A DNA stretch of 64,000 nucleotides from Liolophura sinensis (lineage: Eukaryota; Mollusca; Polyplacophora; Chitonida; Chitonidae): NCBI RefSeq assembly GCF_032854445.1, contig NC_088301.1, positions 18,965,808 to 19,029,807 of the forward strand. Reading direction: 5' to 3'. Positions within the stretch are counted from its first letter, which is position 1. Each line of letters starts with the position of its first letter. The translations under genes and the position numbers were made by a program. The notes under the pieces are model-generated. The model saw only the letters and a program-made list of their open reading frames with translations, was not told the DNA's origin and made no database searches. This document shows positions 33,891 through 47,000 of this stretch, piece by piece.

Positions 33891-35491
33891 ATCTAGTCGT
33901 TTGTCAAAACTATTCTTTAAAACGAGGTTTCGAAGACATTGACAAATTACCACAGTCATGAAAGATGATATAAGAGTTTTTCTTTTCATCTTTAAACTAC
34001 TGTGTTATCGTTCCTCCACGACTTTATAGGGACTCAGTCCAAAGCTATAAATCTGCTCAAGAATTGTTATTTTCTCGCAACACGATCAGTCATGTGTAGT
34101 CTAACTTTTTAAACTGTTTAAACGTTTTAGCTAACGCTAGGCGAACCCATTTATAACTTTCATTTGATAAAAGAAAACCACTGTGATGTGTTACTGTTAG
34201 TAGATCTTGTCACGACAAAGTATAGAACTTACTATACATAAATATTGTGTTTTTCTTTGATCTGAACCATTGAAATAGTGACTTTCAATCAATAGCGGTT
34301 TTTTTGTTTTGTTTTTTTTTTGTTTTTTTTGTTTTGTTTTTTTTTTATTCAGAATTTATGTCCGCTATGAAGAACACGCAGTCACTGGTACAGGAAATAT
34401 GCTTTTCAATCAACAGTTTTGCAAACTATAAAATGTTTGTTGTTTTTTTTCGTTGTTGTTCTTTTTTCAGAGTTAACGTCCGGTATAGCTCATGGGATAA
34501 GAAATATGGCCGAAGGTTTTACAACACATAAAGAAGTTGGACAAATTACGGTTTGGTATGTTCGCCTTACTTAATTACAAGCCGAGCATATTAAGAGTCC
34601 ATTAGATAACCGGCTTAGGCCTGGATCCCGTCGGTTACGGGCCAGCGGAGGCCTGACAGGACGGACCGAGTGACATGGTCGCGTTCAAGAACCTGCTCAA
34701 GCAGGGCTCCTCCTGCCAACGACGTATTGGATTCCCATTTGGCGATTTGCGAGCCACAAATCAGCCCGACCGCTGGGTACTTGCCAAACTAATCGTATTA
34801 TATCGAACTCTGAATAACCACCAGGCATGGTTCTATACAGCCTGCTGCCGCAGTTCACTACCAACGTCCCAGGTCATTAAACGTCCAATCGGCCATTAGC
34901 TAGTCTGTCTCCTCTAGATGAAACGCTACTTTGAATATTCGTCGTAATCGTTCGACAAAAACAAGGGCTTTGACTAAGGTTAATATCGTGAACAAGATTT
35001 TTTTTTTATCTTATTTCTTTGTTGTTGTTTTTTTTTCAGTACGTGAATTCGCGCCAAATAGTGAAAGAGCGATGAGAATCGTGATTTAACCCATCGCAGA
35101 AGTAGTTCGGCTAGACTAACACGTGAAAAAGTGACTAATGAGCTATAGGTCTGGCGATGACGTTAATCACGTGTCTCCAGCACATAGACAGATTACAACG
35201 GAATTCACAAAGGACTAATGGCCTATTTGCTTCAATTGACTGTCTTTATGTCTCTCCTCTATCCTTCAGTTACGTTCATGTCGTTGTTGTAATGATGTAA
35301 TTGCACTGATCATATACATATGTAAAAGCACTGGAACATACAAAATTAAGAACGATTAGATAAAGAAAAAACACTATTAATCTTCTATTGTACATATTTG
35401 TTAGAGAGAAAAAGTGTACTAACGCAGCACTAATTAAATAACTTTTTATAGCAAGAAAATCTGTACTGTAATAGAATTGTAATAGAATTGT
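33891..35491. other. no gene recognised
   Basis: T-rich low-complexity runs lie at 34299-34348 and 34439-34466. A 74-codon frame at 34675-34899 has no support. Confidence 0.4.
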
Positions 35492-35570
35492 CATGTCCAG
35501 CTCATGCTGTCTTCCTCTCGTGGGAAGGTTCTGCAACAACCTGCGCTGCGGATAGTCGTGGGTTCACGAA
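35492..35570 (+). mobile_element. SINE family A fragment (middle part)
   Basis: ATGTCCAGCTCATGCTGTCT, CGTGGGAAGGTTCTGCAACA and GGATAGTCGTGGGTT. Head and tail are missing. Confidence 0.65.
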
Positions 35571-35811
35571 GTAAGTAAAAAAATGAAACAGAATTGTAAT
35601 TTTACTGTATCATACAAATATACCACTACCAGTTAAAACCATTTCGTACCACATTGTCATATAAAGACGCATTAACGTTAGTGGTACCATATAAAGCTGA
35701 AATAGGTCTGTACCACAGAGTGTTATTGCTCTGTACCATATAACACCGTTTAGAAGTGCAATCGAGCAAATTGTAAAGGCATTCTAGCATATAAATATGT
35801 AATGACACTAC

Positions 35812-36062
35812 TATTTATTTATTTGATCGGTGTTTTACGCCGTGATCATGAATATTTCACTTATACGACGGCGGCCAGCAATACAGTGGGAGGAAACCAG
35901 GGGAAACCCACGACAATCCGCAGGTTGCTGGCGGACATTCCCATATACGGCAGGAGAGGAAGCCAGCATGAGCTGGGCTTGAACTCACAGCGACCGCATT
36001 GGTGAGAGGCTCCTTGGTTATTACACTGCGCTAGCGCGCTAACCAACTGAGCCACGGAGGCA
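35812..36062 (-). mobile_element. SINE family A, full-length with 10-bp target-site duplication
   Basis: On the minus strand, GCCTCCGTGGCTCAGTTGGT head, TAGCGCGCTAGCGCAGTGTA, body and GGCGTAAAACACCGATCAAA tail. The direct repeat ACACTACTAT flanks it at 35805-35814 and 36069-36078. Confidence 0.92.
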
Positions 36063-36078
36063 CCAGTAACACTACTAT

Positions 36079-37320
36079 GTAAAGCACTCAATTAAAGTGA
36101 AATCGTTCTGTATCTATATAGTATACAAGTGAAATCGAATTATACCAGTTCTAAAATGCAAAAGAAAATTACTAAATTATTGGTAACTATGCCAAGAGAA
36201 GCGAATTATGCTGGAACCTTTTTCACTGATAGGCCTTCACTTAATCGTTTGCTTATCCAAGGCCATGTCTTTCTGTCATTTCTGGTAAAATATAAGGACA
36301 AGTAAAACAATCAATGAATGATAAGTTAATAATCAAGCGTTTTGATTCTATACCATAATTAGTAATCAGTAGAACGTGATAAGAAGAGCGCACTTCAGGC
36401 ATTCTAGCATGAGTTGGGATGCCTGAGCCTGTGTCAACAATAACAGGTGGTAATCTACTTATCATAATTATATGCACTCTGTTGTGCTCTTAAACTTCTG
36501 AATGATACAGGCTTGGGGAAACACCTACAACTCTCGTGGTTAAATGAGAAGGAAATTTAAATATCAATCCAATAACATTGAAAGGAGTATGCATTTCCTC
36601 GCAGGTGCATGCCATAAAGAACATTCGAATATGTAACTCAAGTTGCTAAATTATGAATAAAGTCCGCGCCAACATCCACTGTGGGCGACTCCATTTTGCC
36701 TAAGAACTAGTCCTGAAGTCTTCTGGGTTAGGAGGAGAATTGCCGTCGGAAACCGCCGAAGTGCAGTTCGTACATTTCCGGTAGAACTCTTCTTCTCAGA
36801 AGGTAGCGATCAGTACAATTCGTTTCCCGCTTGAGGATCGGGAAACCGGAATGTTGGACGTAGGTTCCGAGTTTGCAGTTTGAACGACTCGCATTGGCTG
36901 AGAGGCAACATACTCCCAGCATAAATTACAGGGTGTTAAAGATGGAGAACGCGATGGACTCAGCGATTTATGCCAGCTTTGGCGTATTCAGGCTTTACGT
37001 GTATGGCGAGGAAAAATCGCAAAATTATGCAGCAGGCACCACCAGGTGGGAAAAAATGTGCTCTTTTCAGCCTATAGTGTCATGTTTTTAAGTTTTCTTC
37101 TCCTTTAAATGTTGTCGCGAACCTCTGTGTCGGATTGGCCGAACAGACAACAGCGACGCGTAGCCGGCCGTGATGTCATGATATATGGTTCGGCTTGTGT
37201 CACCGTATCACACTATATAAATCGCTTTCAGTACGTTTCGCCGTGCGATACAAAAACTGAGAGGGTACTAAATTCTGCATCACACGTTACAAAATGATTT
37301 CATGTAGGCTAATATCACGA
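36079..37320. other. no gene recognised
   Basis: A short ATG-led frame at 36942-37046 runs to a CCAG/GTGGGA donor-like site and could be a first exon, but nothing downstream supports it. Confidence 0.3.
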
Positions 37321-37499
37321 TGGAGTGAGTGAGCGAGTGCTTGGGATTTAACCATCGTATTTAACAGTTTTTCATTCACATGACGACGAAGGAATCCTTA
37401 GAGTGCAAGCAATGTGCCTCCTTGTTGCAGGAGGGATTTCCAGCGCTCCTTTATCTAGTGCTGCTTCACTAAGACGCCTTATCGAAGGCTGCCCCGCTT
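37321..37499 (-). mobile_element. SINE family C, 3' half
   Basis: On the minus strand: AAGGCGTCTTAGTGAAGCAG, AGGAGGCACATTGCTTGCAC, CGTCGTCATGTGAATGAAAA and a tail ending in AAGCACTCGCTCACTCACTC. The tRNA head is absent. Confidence 0.8.
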
Positions 37500-38164
37500 G
37501 ATAAACGTATATGTACTTTCAAGATGCTACTCGGTAATATATCGCCATAACTGGTTCCCAGAAATGAACGCGTTTTACCCCATCAACATGTTTACAAAAC
37601 CACTTTCGCTTCATTGTATCGTTGAAATCTTAAACGATTACATTGACCCTTATGAATCCAGATCGGTTTGGATACAAATTTTCCTGCAGCCTCCAACAGA
37701 AAGTGCAAATTGGTCATATTAATTTCCATACATGGGTTTTATCGCCTTTAGGCTACACAAATGATATTCTACCAGATTGCTATATAGGGTAAAACTATTC
37801 TAGTCATATTTTAAATTTACAAATATAATACGATATCGGGATAATAATTACATGTTGTATAATATATAACAATAAGACTTGCACCAAGTTCTCCACACTG
37901 TTGATTCCTTTCCGCTTAAAATTCTTTAAAAGTAGCTATTTGTTTAAATTGTACCCGTTACCAAAATAGAGGTCAAAACCGAAAATCTTGCTAAACGACC
38001 AGAGGATTTGATAGGACCAAGGCCTTACACATAATTATCAAATTCAACAACATTTAAACCCTTACATCAAACTACTCAGAATTTATCAATACACCAATAT
38101 CATGGTGTTCTTGGATAAAACTAGCAGTCTCGAACAGAAGCCATTAGACCGATCAGCCAATGCG

Positions 38165-38395
38165 AATCTCCCCAGTGCTCTGTATTAGTGGGGACCCTAT
38201 CAGTGATATGCATCTGAGGATCATATCAGTGCCCTGTATCAGTAAGGATCACGTGAGTGCTCTATATCAAAGGAGACTATCAGTTCCCTGTATCAGTGAG
38301 GATCATATCAGTGCCCTCTATGTGTGAGGATCATACCAATGCCCTGTATCAGTTGGGATCATAACAGTACTTTGGATCAGTAAGGATCACAATGT
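38165..38395. repeat. about 29-bp degenerate tandem repeat, about 8 units
   Basis: Unit of type GATCATATCAGTGCCCTGTA then TCAGTGAG. Units vary by a few bases and small indels. Confidence 0.8.
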
Positions 38396-39013
38396 GCCAT
38401 AAACGAATTATTAATAAGACTTTCCAGCAAACTTTTTTCTACTCACAAAGGGCAAAAATACTGTCACATGTATAAAAGATAAATGCAGTATCTGCCATGG
38501 GAACTGAAGCCTAAGTTCGTCTAATCACTGTTGCAGGTAACCATCGAGAGATACAGCGCGCTGTGCTAAATGTGGTTGTAGTATTGCACTGTTTATATAC
38601 ACGTGGGTTTTTTAAGACATCCCTTAACCACCCAACATCCACTGATTTACATTCGTTATTATTATTGCTGGAAGCAGTCGTAATGAGATTAGAAAAGTTA
38701 AGTGGAAATCATACCAAAAATCGAGTTAAGGGCTTCGAGTTTTTGTCAATACTCTATATTATGCATACACTTTGAGTTTTTGTTTTTACGATATTTTACG
38801 GCGAGATATTATAAAAATCAATCAACAAAAAAAAAAACAGTTGTATGATGATTTTCTTTTCTCATGGTGAAAAAAACGTGGCGAGATCGACTAATTCCAG
38901 CTGAAACTGTAGGACTGATTGTTGCATGCACAGATTGCAGTATAAACGATTGATCATTGTCTTTATGATTTAGTTTGATCATATCAATATTTGGGGTTTG
39001 CATTGTAGGTTAG

Positions 39014-39358
39014 AGAATGTATCTGTCCGGCAGCAAGCCAAATAGATGCAAAAGAATCGATACTAAGTGTATTGAGAGTTGCTTTCCGCCAATTGGCAAC
39101 GTCGTTATCGGGGTAGATATATCAAGGACGGTGCTGGCAGGTTGCCAAGTCAAAAACCACCGAGCCTTGTACGCCATTAAAGATTACAAATGTCCGCATG
39201 CTAAGGCCTGTGTATTTAATGGTTATAAATCAAAGCAGGCCGATGGCCGTATAAACTTGTTCGGGTGTACGAATGCCTCATTTTGTCCGGAACGCACATT
39301 GGGTGGGAAGGCTATACTGGAAGATAAATATTCTGAAATAGTAGCTTCGAACTAGTGA
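39014..39358 (+). CDS. unrecognised cysteine-rich ORF, possible terminal exon
   Basis: An open frame of 112 codons runs from ATG at 39017 to a TAG. It follows an acceptor-like TTAG, with an in-frame stop just upstream. It holds eight cysteines, in contexts RCKR, KCIESCFPP, AGCQ, YKCPHAKAC, FGCTN and SFCPE. The pattern suggests a disulfide-bonded extracellular module of roughly 85 residues, but it does not fit Ly6/uPAR spacing well and no signal peptide is visible. It could be the last exon of a gene not otherwise seen, a decayed copy, or chance. Confidence 0.25.
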
Positions 39359-39539
39359 TCACCCCAACTTTGTTTTAAGTCAACAAAAAACCAAGATTGG
39401 ATGCTTTAACTAATCCATGTTGTACATGTATATTAGAGATAGATGGAGAGTTTTAGGTCAGATTTATTGGAAGGGATATAAAGTTCTGTTCTCATGATAA
39501 ACACACAGTTGTCTGATTTCTTTGATCGCGTTTACTCTG

Positions 39540-39770
39540 TGCGACATGTTGTATCGATTTATTGTAAAGGCCTGTTATATCGACACACTTTGTCGACTCG
39601 TCTGGCGACATGTTGCTGATTTCTCTGCAATCATTACTTGCGTTCACTTGTAAAGTCGACTATATCATCTTGTATCATCATGTTGTATATCTATTTGCTG
39701 CCTCAACTTGTTGTGTTGATATGTTGTATCGACTTGTTGTATCGACTTGTCGCATCAACCAGTCGAATGA
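39540..39770. repeat. degenerate short repeat rich in TGTTGTATCGACT
   Basis: Variants of TTGTATCGACTTG or GCGACATGTTG recur; two perfect 15-bp units (GTTGTATCGACTTGT) lie near 39720-39750. The middle part is poorly repeated. Confidence 0.45.
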
Positions 39771-40536
39771 AAACACAACAAACATAATATTTCATACCTG
39801 TAGCTTTCCACTAGAATTTATTAATAGTACATAAATTCCGATTTGATAAAATTTGCAAGAAATCCGGAGGGCAGCATTTTTGATGTTTTGTAAACTAAAT
39901 GAACGGCATGGAAGTATTTACAGTAAATACCCGTCTGTAACACAGCACTGATGGCGAAGAAGCTTCATCGCACATTTACAGCAAGTTCCAAAATAACATG
40001 GTATAAAAAGCTTATTCATCACCATTCGTGCCGTGATCTCTTTCTTGTCATGTGACAATTAGAAAACATCCTTTGTCATTTAAACATCATAACAACTAAG
40101 ACATCTGGTGTGTTACCAATCCACTCTGCATCCACTGATGTATTTTCCGAAACCTTCTTGAGATTGTAAAATTTGGAGTGGATTACTATCAAATACTTTG
40201 CTACATGTATTTGTACGAGTCTTACACTATGTACAAATGCTGACTATTGCCATAGTTTTCACATTTTAAAAACGGTTATTAGAACTGATAACATTGTCAT
40301 TTGTTTTCCGGCATGTTTCCAAATTCAAGGCAGATATCATTTATCATGTTTATCGCGTTCAGTCTATGTAGCGAAACAGACATTTGTTTACCAGTTTTCG
40401 CCGCAATACTTAACAAGCAGTAGTACATCAACAGGAGCCCGATTTAATATTGAATTGAAACGATACTTTCTAAATGTGCAGCAAGTTTATTGTGATACAC
40501 CCGAGGCAATGTACAGACATTTACGGAAGGGGTAAT
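39771..40536. other. no gene recognised
   Basis: An open frame at 40173-40535 includes a stretch (CGAAACAGACATTTGTTTAC, about 40371) that resembles repeat D2, so the frame is probably fortuitous. Confidence 0.35.
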
Positions 40537-40538
40537 AT

Positions 40539-40569
<31 letters not shown>

Positions 40570-40730
40570 TGTGATTGGTGTTTTACGCCGTACTCAAGAA
40601 TATTTCACTTATACGACGGCGGCCAGTATTATGGTGAGAGGACACCGGGCAGAGCCCGGTGGAAACCCACGACCATCTGCAGGTTGCTGGCAGACCTTCC
40701 CAAGTACGGCCGGAGATGAAGCCAGCATTG
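40537..40730 (-). mobile_element. SINE family A, 5'-truncated
   Basis: A long (ATTT)n tail, then TTTTACGCCGTACTCAAGAA and the body to GCCAGCATTG, where the copy stops before the B box. Confidence 0.85.
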
Positions 40731-41284
40731 CGTACTGAATGATCTTCTCTAGTGTATATTGTTATAGGCTGCTATGCAGGTGATGTGGCTAATCCAAAAA
40801 CTGATTTCTGGCTTATGTAAAAAAAAATTAAATATTAAATATTAATGGCGAATACAGCTTTCGAGTCAATAAGTTCTAACTGTGTCAAATTTGTCTAAAC
40901 ATAGCACCTATAATGTGTTGCTAATTTTAACTTTTAGGGTTCAAGAATAAGAGTTTGATGGGTCAAGTTCGCTCTCGTCAACATAAATATGGTTAAACTA
41001 TTGCCAGTGTGGAGCCATAATCAATCGGTTCATTCATTCCAATAAAATGCGATTAATTTAAATCTGCAATCTCACATCTATTCTAACGGTCTAATCTAAT
41101 CTTCGACTTGATTCAAAACTGGTTATATAAAATCGGTCCAAGATTCTACATGACCTAACAATGTTATACCCGTTCTTAACAAGATGGCGTGCTCGAAACA
41201 AGCTCCAGTTGGCCCGAGGTGATTGGTCAGTCACCTGAGGAGCGGTGGCTTTTTCAGGGGTAAACAATTACTATCTCGTGGCTG

Positions 41285-41578
41285 CTCCCGTTTTACATTG
41301 TATGCTCTGTTTTGTGTTGTATTCCTGCATAAACCAAGATTCTGCTGGTGGACTACGAGTCCTACAGGCCTAGTACGCTTTGCACTGTTGCCATGTGATT
41401 GTCTGTAAACTGTGATGACAGCACAACATTTTGAGTATTTCTAGACCAACAAAGCCCAATAAAGTGCAAGTTAAAAGCAATAATCTTTTTAACCTAATTC
41501 CGCTTTAGACAGTGTGCTACGGAGTGTATAAGTTGCTACTTTTTAAGCATTTACATGAATGGTTAGAATGTAACGGTC
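41285..41578 (+). repeat. dispersed repeat D1, copy 2
   Basis: GATTCTGCTGGTGGACTACG, GTGATGACAGCACAACATTT, TTTTTAACCTAATTCCGC and AGCATTTACATGAATGGTTA align with 23560-23835. Confidence 0.65.
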
Positions 41579-41705
41579 CGAGAGATCGGATTTCACCCAT
41601 TACGTGTGACCACTTGCCAGGTATAACACTGTCACTGTCCTGCTTTTACTGCTTTAGTCTTTTATATTATATCCCAAATTTGGAAAAGTTAACCAGCGTA
41701 AACAG

Positions 41706-41801
41706 CGTTTCCCCCCCGGCTCTGCCCGTCGTATGACCGCCGTCGTATAAGTGAAATATTCTTAAGTACGGCTTAAAACACCAATCACATAAATAAATAA
41801 A
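41706..41801 (+). mobile_element. SINE family A, 3' end
   Basis: GGCTCTGCCCGTCGTATGAC, then CGCCGTCGTATAAGTGAAAT and ACGGCTTAAAACACCAATCA. A deletion joins two body segments. Confidence 0.8.
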
Positions 41802-41889
41802 TTTAAATGCGCATTCGTGACGCATTTTTCATCTAAGACTATCTGCTCTGGTTTTACTCTCTGAGCTGTAGTCTATTGCATTTTACACT

Positions 41890-41985
41890 GTTTCCGCCAC
41901 GCATTACCCTGACCTCCGCCACGCATTAACCTGACCTCCGCCACGCATTAACCTTACTTCTGCCACGCATTAACCTGAACTCCGA
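41890..41985. repeat. about 23-bp tandem repeat, 4 units
   Basis: Unit CTCCGCCACGCATTAACCTGA, with the first and third-to-last units slightly changed. Confidence 0.85.
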
Positions 41986-42781
41986 CGTTTGACTTTAGCT
42001 GGAGATCGCTACTATTGGTTACCATAAAAACTCTAATTAGGTTATTAATTCAAGGAAATTTCAATTCAAAATACCATGTTAACATTTTGTACATATACCA
42101 AATTTCCCAAGGATACGAGATATGCTCACATAAATAAATCCAAGAAGAACACAAATTCCTGAAAATAGTGAACAATTCTTTTGAAATGAAATATCTGGTC
42201 ATACGGTATTGTGTGAGCACTGTCAGATGGATATAAGACAAAACATAATATTACTCAAATTCAGAAAATGCTAAAGAGTAACTTTTATTGAAACAAAACT
42301 CTGGTCATACAAATTAATCTCAACCCAAATGGGTTCACAGATCCTATGTATCATCCGAAAACACCGAGACCAAGTTTGTGTAGACAGAGCATTAATCCAC
42401 GTGTTAATCCGTGAGATGGATTCGGATGCACGTGCTGGATTCGAATCACCGTGTCTTCACGTCTCCCGCTCCTCTTCTGATAGTCAAATAAATCCAGCAT
42501 GGTACTGTACTGTCAGAAAGACGTCATTACATGTACCTACAATCAGCCCGAACCCATCCTTTAGTCGTGACGAAGGGCTCTTCAGCAGGATATCTATGTA
42601 CCTCTGGTAACAGTACTAAAAGAGAAGGTAGTCTGCTCCACGTGGCTGACAGTATACCGTTAGGATTTAATAAACAATGTCGTTTCCAGGCAGTTGCACG
42701 AAGCCCACATACATGTAGCTAGTCTTTAAGTAGCCATTCTTCTAGTCATGATTAGTGAAGGTGTGTTTATTTTAAATTAGG

Positions 42782-42784
<3 letters not shown>

Positions 42785-42848
<64 letters not shown>
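42785..42848. repeat. (AT)32 microsatellite
   Basis: An uninterrupted AT dinucleotide run of 64 bp. Confidence 0.95.
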
Positions 42849-42851
<3 letters not shown>

Positions 42852-43186
42852 AGAGTACAGTAAGCAGAAACATACATTTTAAAGGAGGATTTAAGCAGGA
42901 CTCATGTTCGAAAATTTCTGGGTAAAACAGTTGCTGTGCGAATAACGCCACATAAGCCATCTTCATATTGAGTTTTCAACAGGTAAATATCAGAAGAGCG
43001 GAATGTTCCAAGACAAAACAGTAAACTTTTGCCTTAAAGCCTAGATTTATAAATGGTTATGGTATAACACCACGCCTAATTTCATGACACATTTTGGACA
43101 ATGTTTCGCTAGGTTTAATGTGATGATGTGTCGACCGTTACCTTATCACCATATTCTACTTTGTTTATTATACTGGCTACTTTGGA

Positions 43187-43333
43187 ATTTATTTATTTAT
43201 TCATTTGATTGGTTTTTTAATGCCATATTCAAGGGTATTTCACTTACTCGACGGCGGTCAGCATTATAGTGGGAGAAAACAAGAGGGCAGAGTCTGGAGG
43301 AAACCCACGACCACCCGTAGGTTGCTGACAGAA
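43187..43333 (-). mobile_element. SINE family A, 5'-truncated
   Basis: ATTTATTTATTCATTTGATT, TTTTTTAATGCCATATTCAA, ACGGCGGTCAGCATTATAGT and GGAAACCCACGACCACCCGT. Stops at GTTGCTGACAGA. Confidence 0.8.
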
Positions 43334-44044
43334 CAAAATTGATGGGAATGAATAACTGATTAAATTCTAGGATTCTATTATCTGCTTAAATAAATATCAA
43401 TGAATTAGTTTTAAAAGACATGTAGTATTTACTAAAACAAAACTAAAGCTAAACTCGTAACAAAAGGTGTTTTGAAGGTCGTTCAGTAACCAACTCGCCG
43501 ACCTGTAACCGATACTGGATACCTTGCAAATTTAATCGCAACACCACAAGCTGAGTACAAAAGGTACTAGAGATTTTCGTCAAGGGGCTGTCACTCGGTT
43601 ACGCTCGAAACACGTGCACTGTGATTTGTCCTTCAGAGACTGTAGGTTACACATGCGCGATTCGTGCAATTGTGCAACATCCCAGTTGAAGAGTTCTAGG
43701 GCACTGATAATATAGACATTAAAGATTGTTGATATACCTTATATATTTCTGAAATATTATTTTGAGTTAAAATATAACAGGATTTTGCACAGTTTTAACA
43801 GATGGGGGGGGGGGGGGGAGAGAAACAAGGTCACAAAAACTTTTCTATTCTATCAGCAAGTCTGCATAAGAATGGCGGTCATGCTTCGCTGATATTTTTT
43901 ATAGTTGTGGAGAAACGTGGAAGCTTTATATCTGGCACCACGCGAATGTTTGAGGATATGAATTCTGGGGACTGAAGTTGGCAAATGGGCAACTAAATCA
44001 ATGTCCATATCTGTAGCTATCCTGCTAACAACGCTTCAAACGTT
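43334..44044. other. 3' flank of the ACP5-like gene
   Basis: Downstream of the ACP5-like stop codon on the minus strand. A poly-G run lies at 43804-43818. The 3' UTR is presumably here but its end cannot be placed. Confidence 0.4.
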
Positions 44045-47000
44045 CTAACGCTGGGGATCAACATTTCTGCTAGCTACCGTAACCTGATGCAAGTCTTTCC
44101 CTCGGCCATCCACCAGCGTAATGTTAAGTCGTTGATTATCCATGATAGCGTAGGCAAACCCTCCCGTTCGATCGCTGCTTGTGGAGTCCGCACTGTCCCC
44201 GCCAGGCCAGAAGTATTTGAGCGATCCGACTGGAACACTGTGATTATTCCTCCTGTTTGTGTTCAACAGCGCGCCTGCGCCGATAACGAAATGCTCCACC
44301 GAGTTAGGTCCCTTTGAATCCGTAAAGTGCTGAAAGATACAAAACGCAAACGCATTTGGCATTAAGTTATCTCAAGACAAAAAATGCACTGGTAGATGCA
44401 GACGTGGGAATCGGTTCATTAAAACAATATGAATTGGAATGCTACTATAATGCTTCATGGTTTTCCCGTAAAATCGTATTTCCGATCCATTCTTCGTATT
44501 CAGGATCACCCGCAAATATGAAAACGTATGTTTGAGTGATCATATATTTACTTTAAATTTAATGAAAATGTTTTTATCGCCATGTGTAAAAGGGCCATTT
44601 AGGAAAAGGGCTCAAAAGCGCTCTGTAGTGTCTACCAATGTAGACTAGTGTATCACTAATGAAAACTAATCAATCGCAACACTCACACAAACTCTAGACC
44701 AGCGTATGTGCATACTTTATATTTAATATATAGTGACGGACGAAAGTCCTGTTGTTTTATCTCTTTAGTACAAACTGTCAATACATGGTCCAGTACAAGA
44801 GTACCGGTAGCGTAACTAGGAAAAACGAAAGACATAGTTCCAAAATATCATGACAAGTTATATACTATTCCCTTTACACCACAAATTTAGCACTGGAACC
44901 CAAGGTAATTCATGTAAGTCGACATGACGCCTTAGACCGAGATTTGCGTGTTATCACATAGACTCGTGGTGACTCCCATTATTTTGAGGAAAATTTACGT
45001 TGAGAAGCGGTATTTCGCATTATACGAAATGTATCCCTTGTAAGGCGTAGTTACCTGAAGATTATGGTCGTGCCCGGCTAGATAAGCACTCACGTTATAC
45101 TGAAACAGCAGGGGTCTCAGCCGCTGAACTAGACACAACGTCGTACCGTGGTACCCCACAGACAGCACAGGGTAATGACCAACCACCAGCAAGTATTCAG
45201 AGCTGTTAAAAAGTAAGGCAGGTTTAAAAATTTGCTTTTATTTAATTGTTTGATGGATGATTTCCGTCATATAAACTCCAAAAAGTTTGGTTTACTCTAT
45301 ATGTATGGCGGCCTTTTTGAATCGTTGGATGATGTCTGAGTGCCTGCTATAAACCAACGACCTTTGACAAGCTAACAATAAAGGTGAATAAGTCTCGCCA
45401 TGAGCAGCAATGTCTTATTCCTGAATTTTGGGTATCGGTAAGTATTTGCTAGTTTTTTTGCCCACGATAATATAGGACATGGAATAAGGGATGCATTTTA
45501 CGTATGTCAAGCCCCTTGTTAACATTGTTCTTATCTAAACAATCAGCATATCTTTTCAAGCCTAGACTGGAACGTTATCCAGTGCTTACATATATCATGA
45601 CACAGTTTTAATAAAACCACTGCAGATGTTTAAACGCGCAATAACGACAATGTGTCATATTTTTAATTTGCTAGCAACGCCGGAACATGCAACTGTGTCA
45701 TACTTGTATCGCCCAGCGATGTCAGGAAGACACGATAACAAGCAGCGGTTGCACGAAATGAAGACAAGATGGTACAAAACGATGAGACGATGGAAATGTG
45801 TATTCCTGTAACCTCCTTGTACTGTCGTTGAGTAAAAGTAAAATGGAACCATCCTGACCTTAATTGGGATCCAAGATAACCGGTTTTCGTTTAAATGACG
45901 TTTGTAGTTGGGAGGTGTATGTAAAGCTGATTACATTACATTGCGTTGTGTTATATTAATGAATCATTCCTTTGAGGATTTGAATTTTAACCTCTTATTT
46001 CGCGCAAACAATTATAATTTTGGATGGCCATGTGGCGTGATTCTCACACCATTTAAGGTCATATATAATGTTGATGTTTTTGTTTAAATGTGAAACACAA
46101 ATGAGTGCCCACAACTTGAAAACTTGTATTCAGAATGGCTAAACTCTACATTCCTTGAACAAATAAACAGAAAAGTAAAATAGGTTATGTCAGGAGAGAA
46201 AGGGAGCGAGATCACTGACCGTGACTGCTGAAGCTGTGCCTCCAGCCATGACCAGATCTCATCGGCTAGCTCCTCATCCTCCGCATTGATTGGAGCCTGT
46301 CCCGGAAAGTACATGTCAGTTATCCCACACAAGAGTACGGTGTCGATGAAGACCATTGTCAACTCGGCTGTTCCGTCGGGCAAAGAAACGGCCTTCACAT
46401 AATTGAAGTCTGGAAAGTACCTTAAAGTCATTTGGTTAATTGATTTACTTCTTTGGTTGAGTAGAAGGAAAGGTTGGTTATGTATTTATTTCACTGGTTC
46501 CTGGTTTCCGTCGTTCTATTTCACTTATACAACAGCGATCTGCATTATGGTCGAAGGAAAACGAGCAGAGCCAGGGGGAAACCCACGACCGGAAAGGATA
46601 GTTACATAACTGACAAGATGGCTTGCTTGCTTGTTGATTAGTCTATGGCTTTGGCAACACAAACAATCGCGTCGTCTTACACAAAGTACAGATAGCGGTG
46701 GCGGGAACATTAAGCTATTTTACATTTTCTAAACATTTACCAGCGTTTGGAGGCTTGGGTGTAGTCTATCTGGGCTTGGACATTTCCTCTATGGTCGTGA
46801 TTGCCGGCGATTATGTACCAGGGCACACTGAGAAGCGGATGTGTGAATACCTTTTCAAATGTTTCCTGAACGACGGAAAAAAAATTTGTTTACTAAGCAC
46901 CACCATTTTACCAACACATTACATAATGATAGTACACAGTTGCCTTGAAACATTTAGATATTGGTGGCATGTGGGGGTATGGAAATTTTTGGCAAGAATT

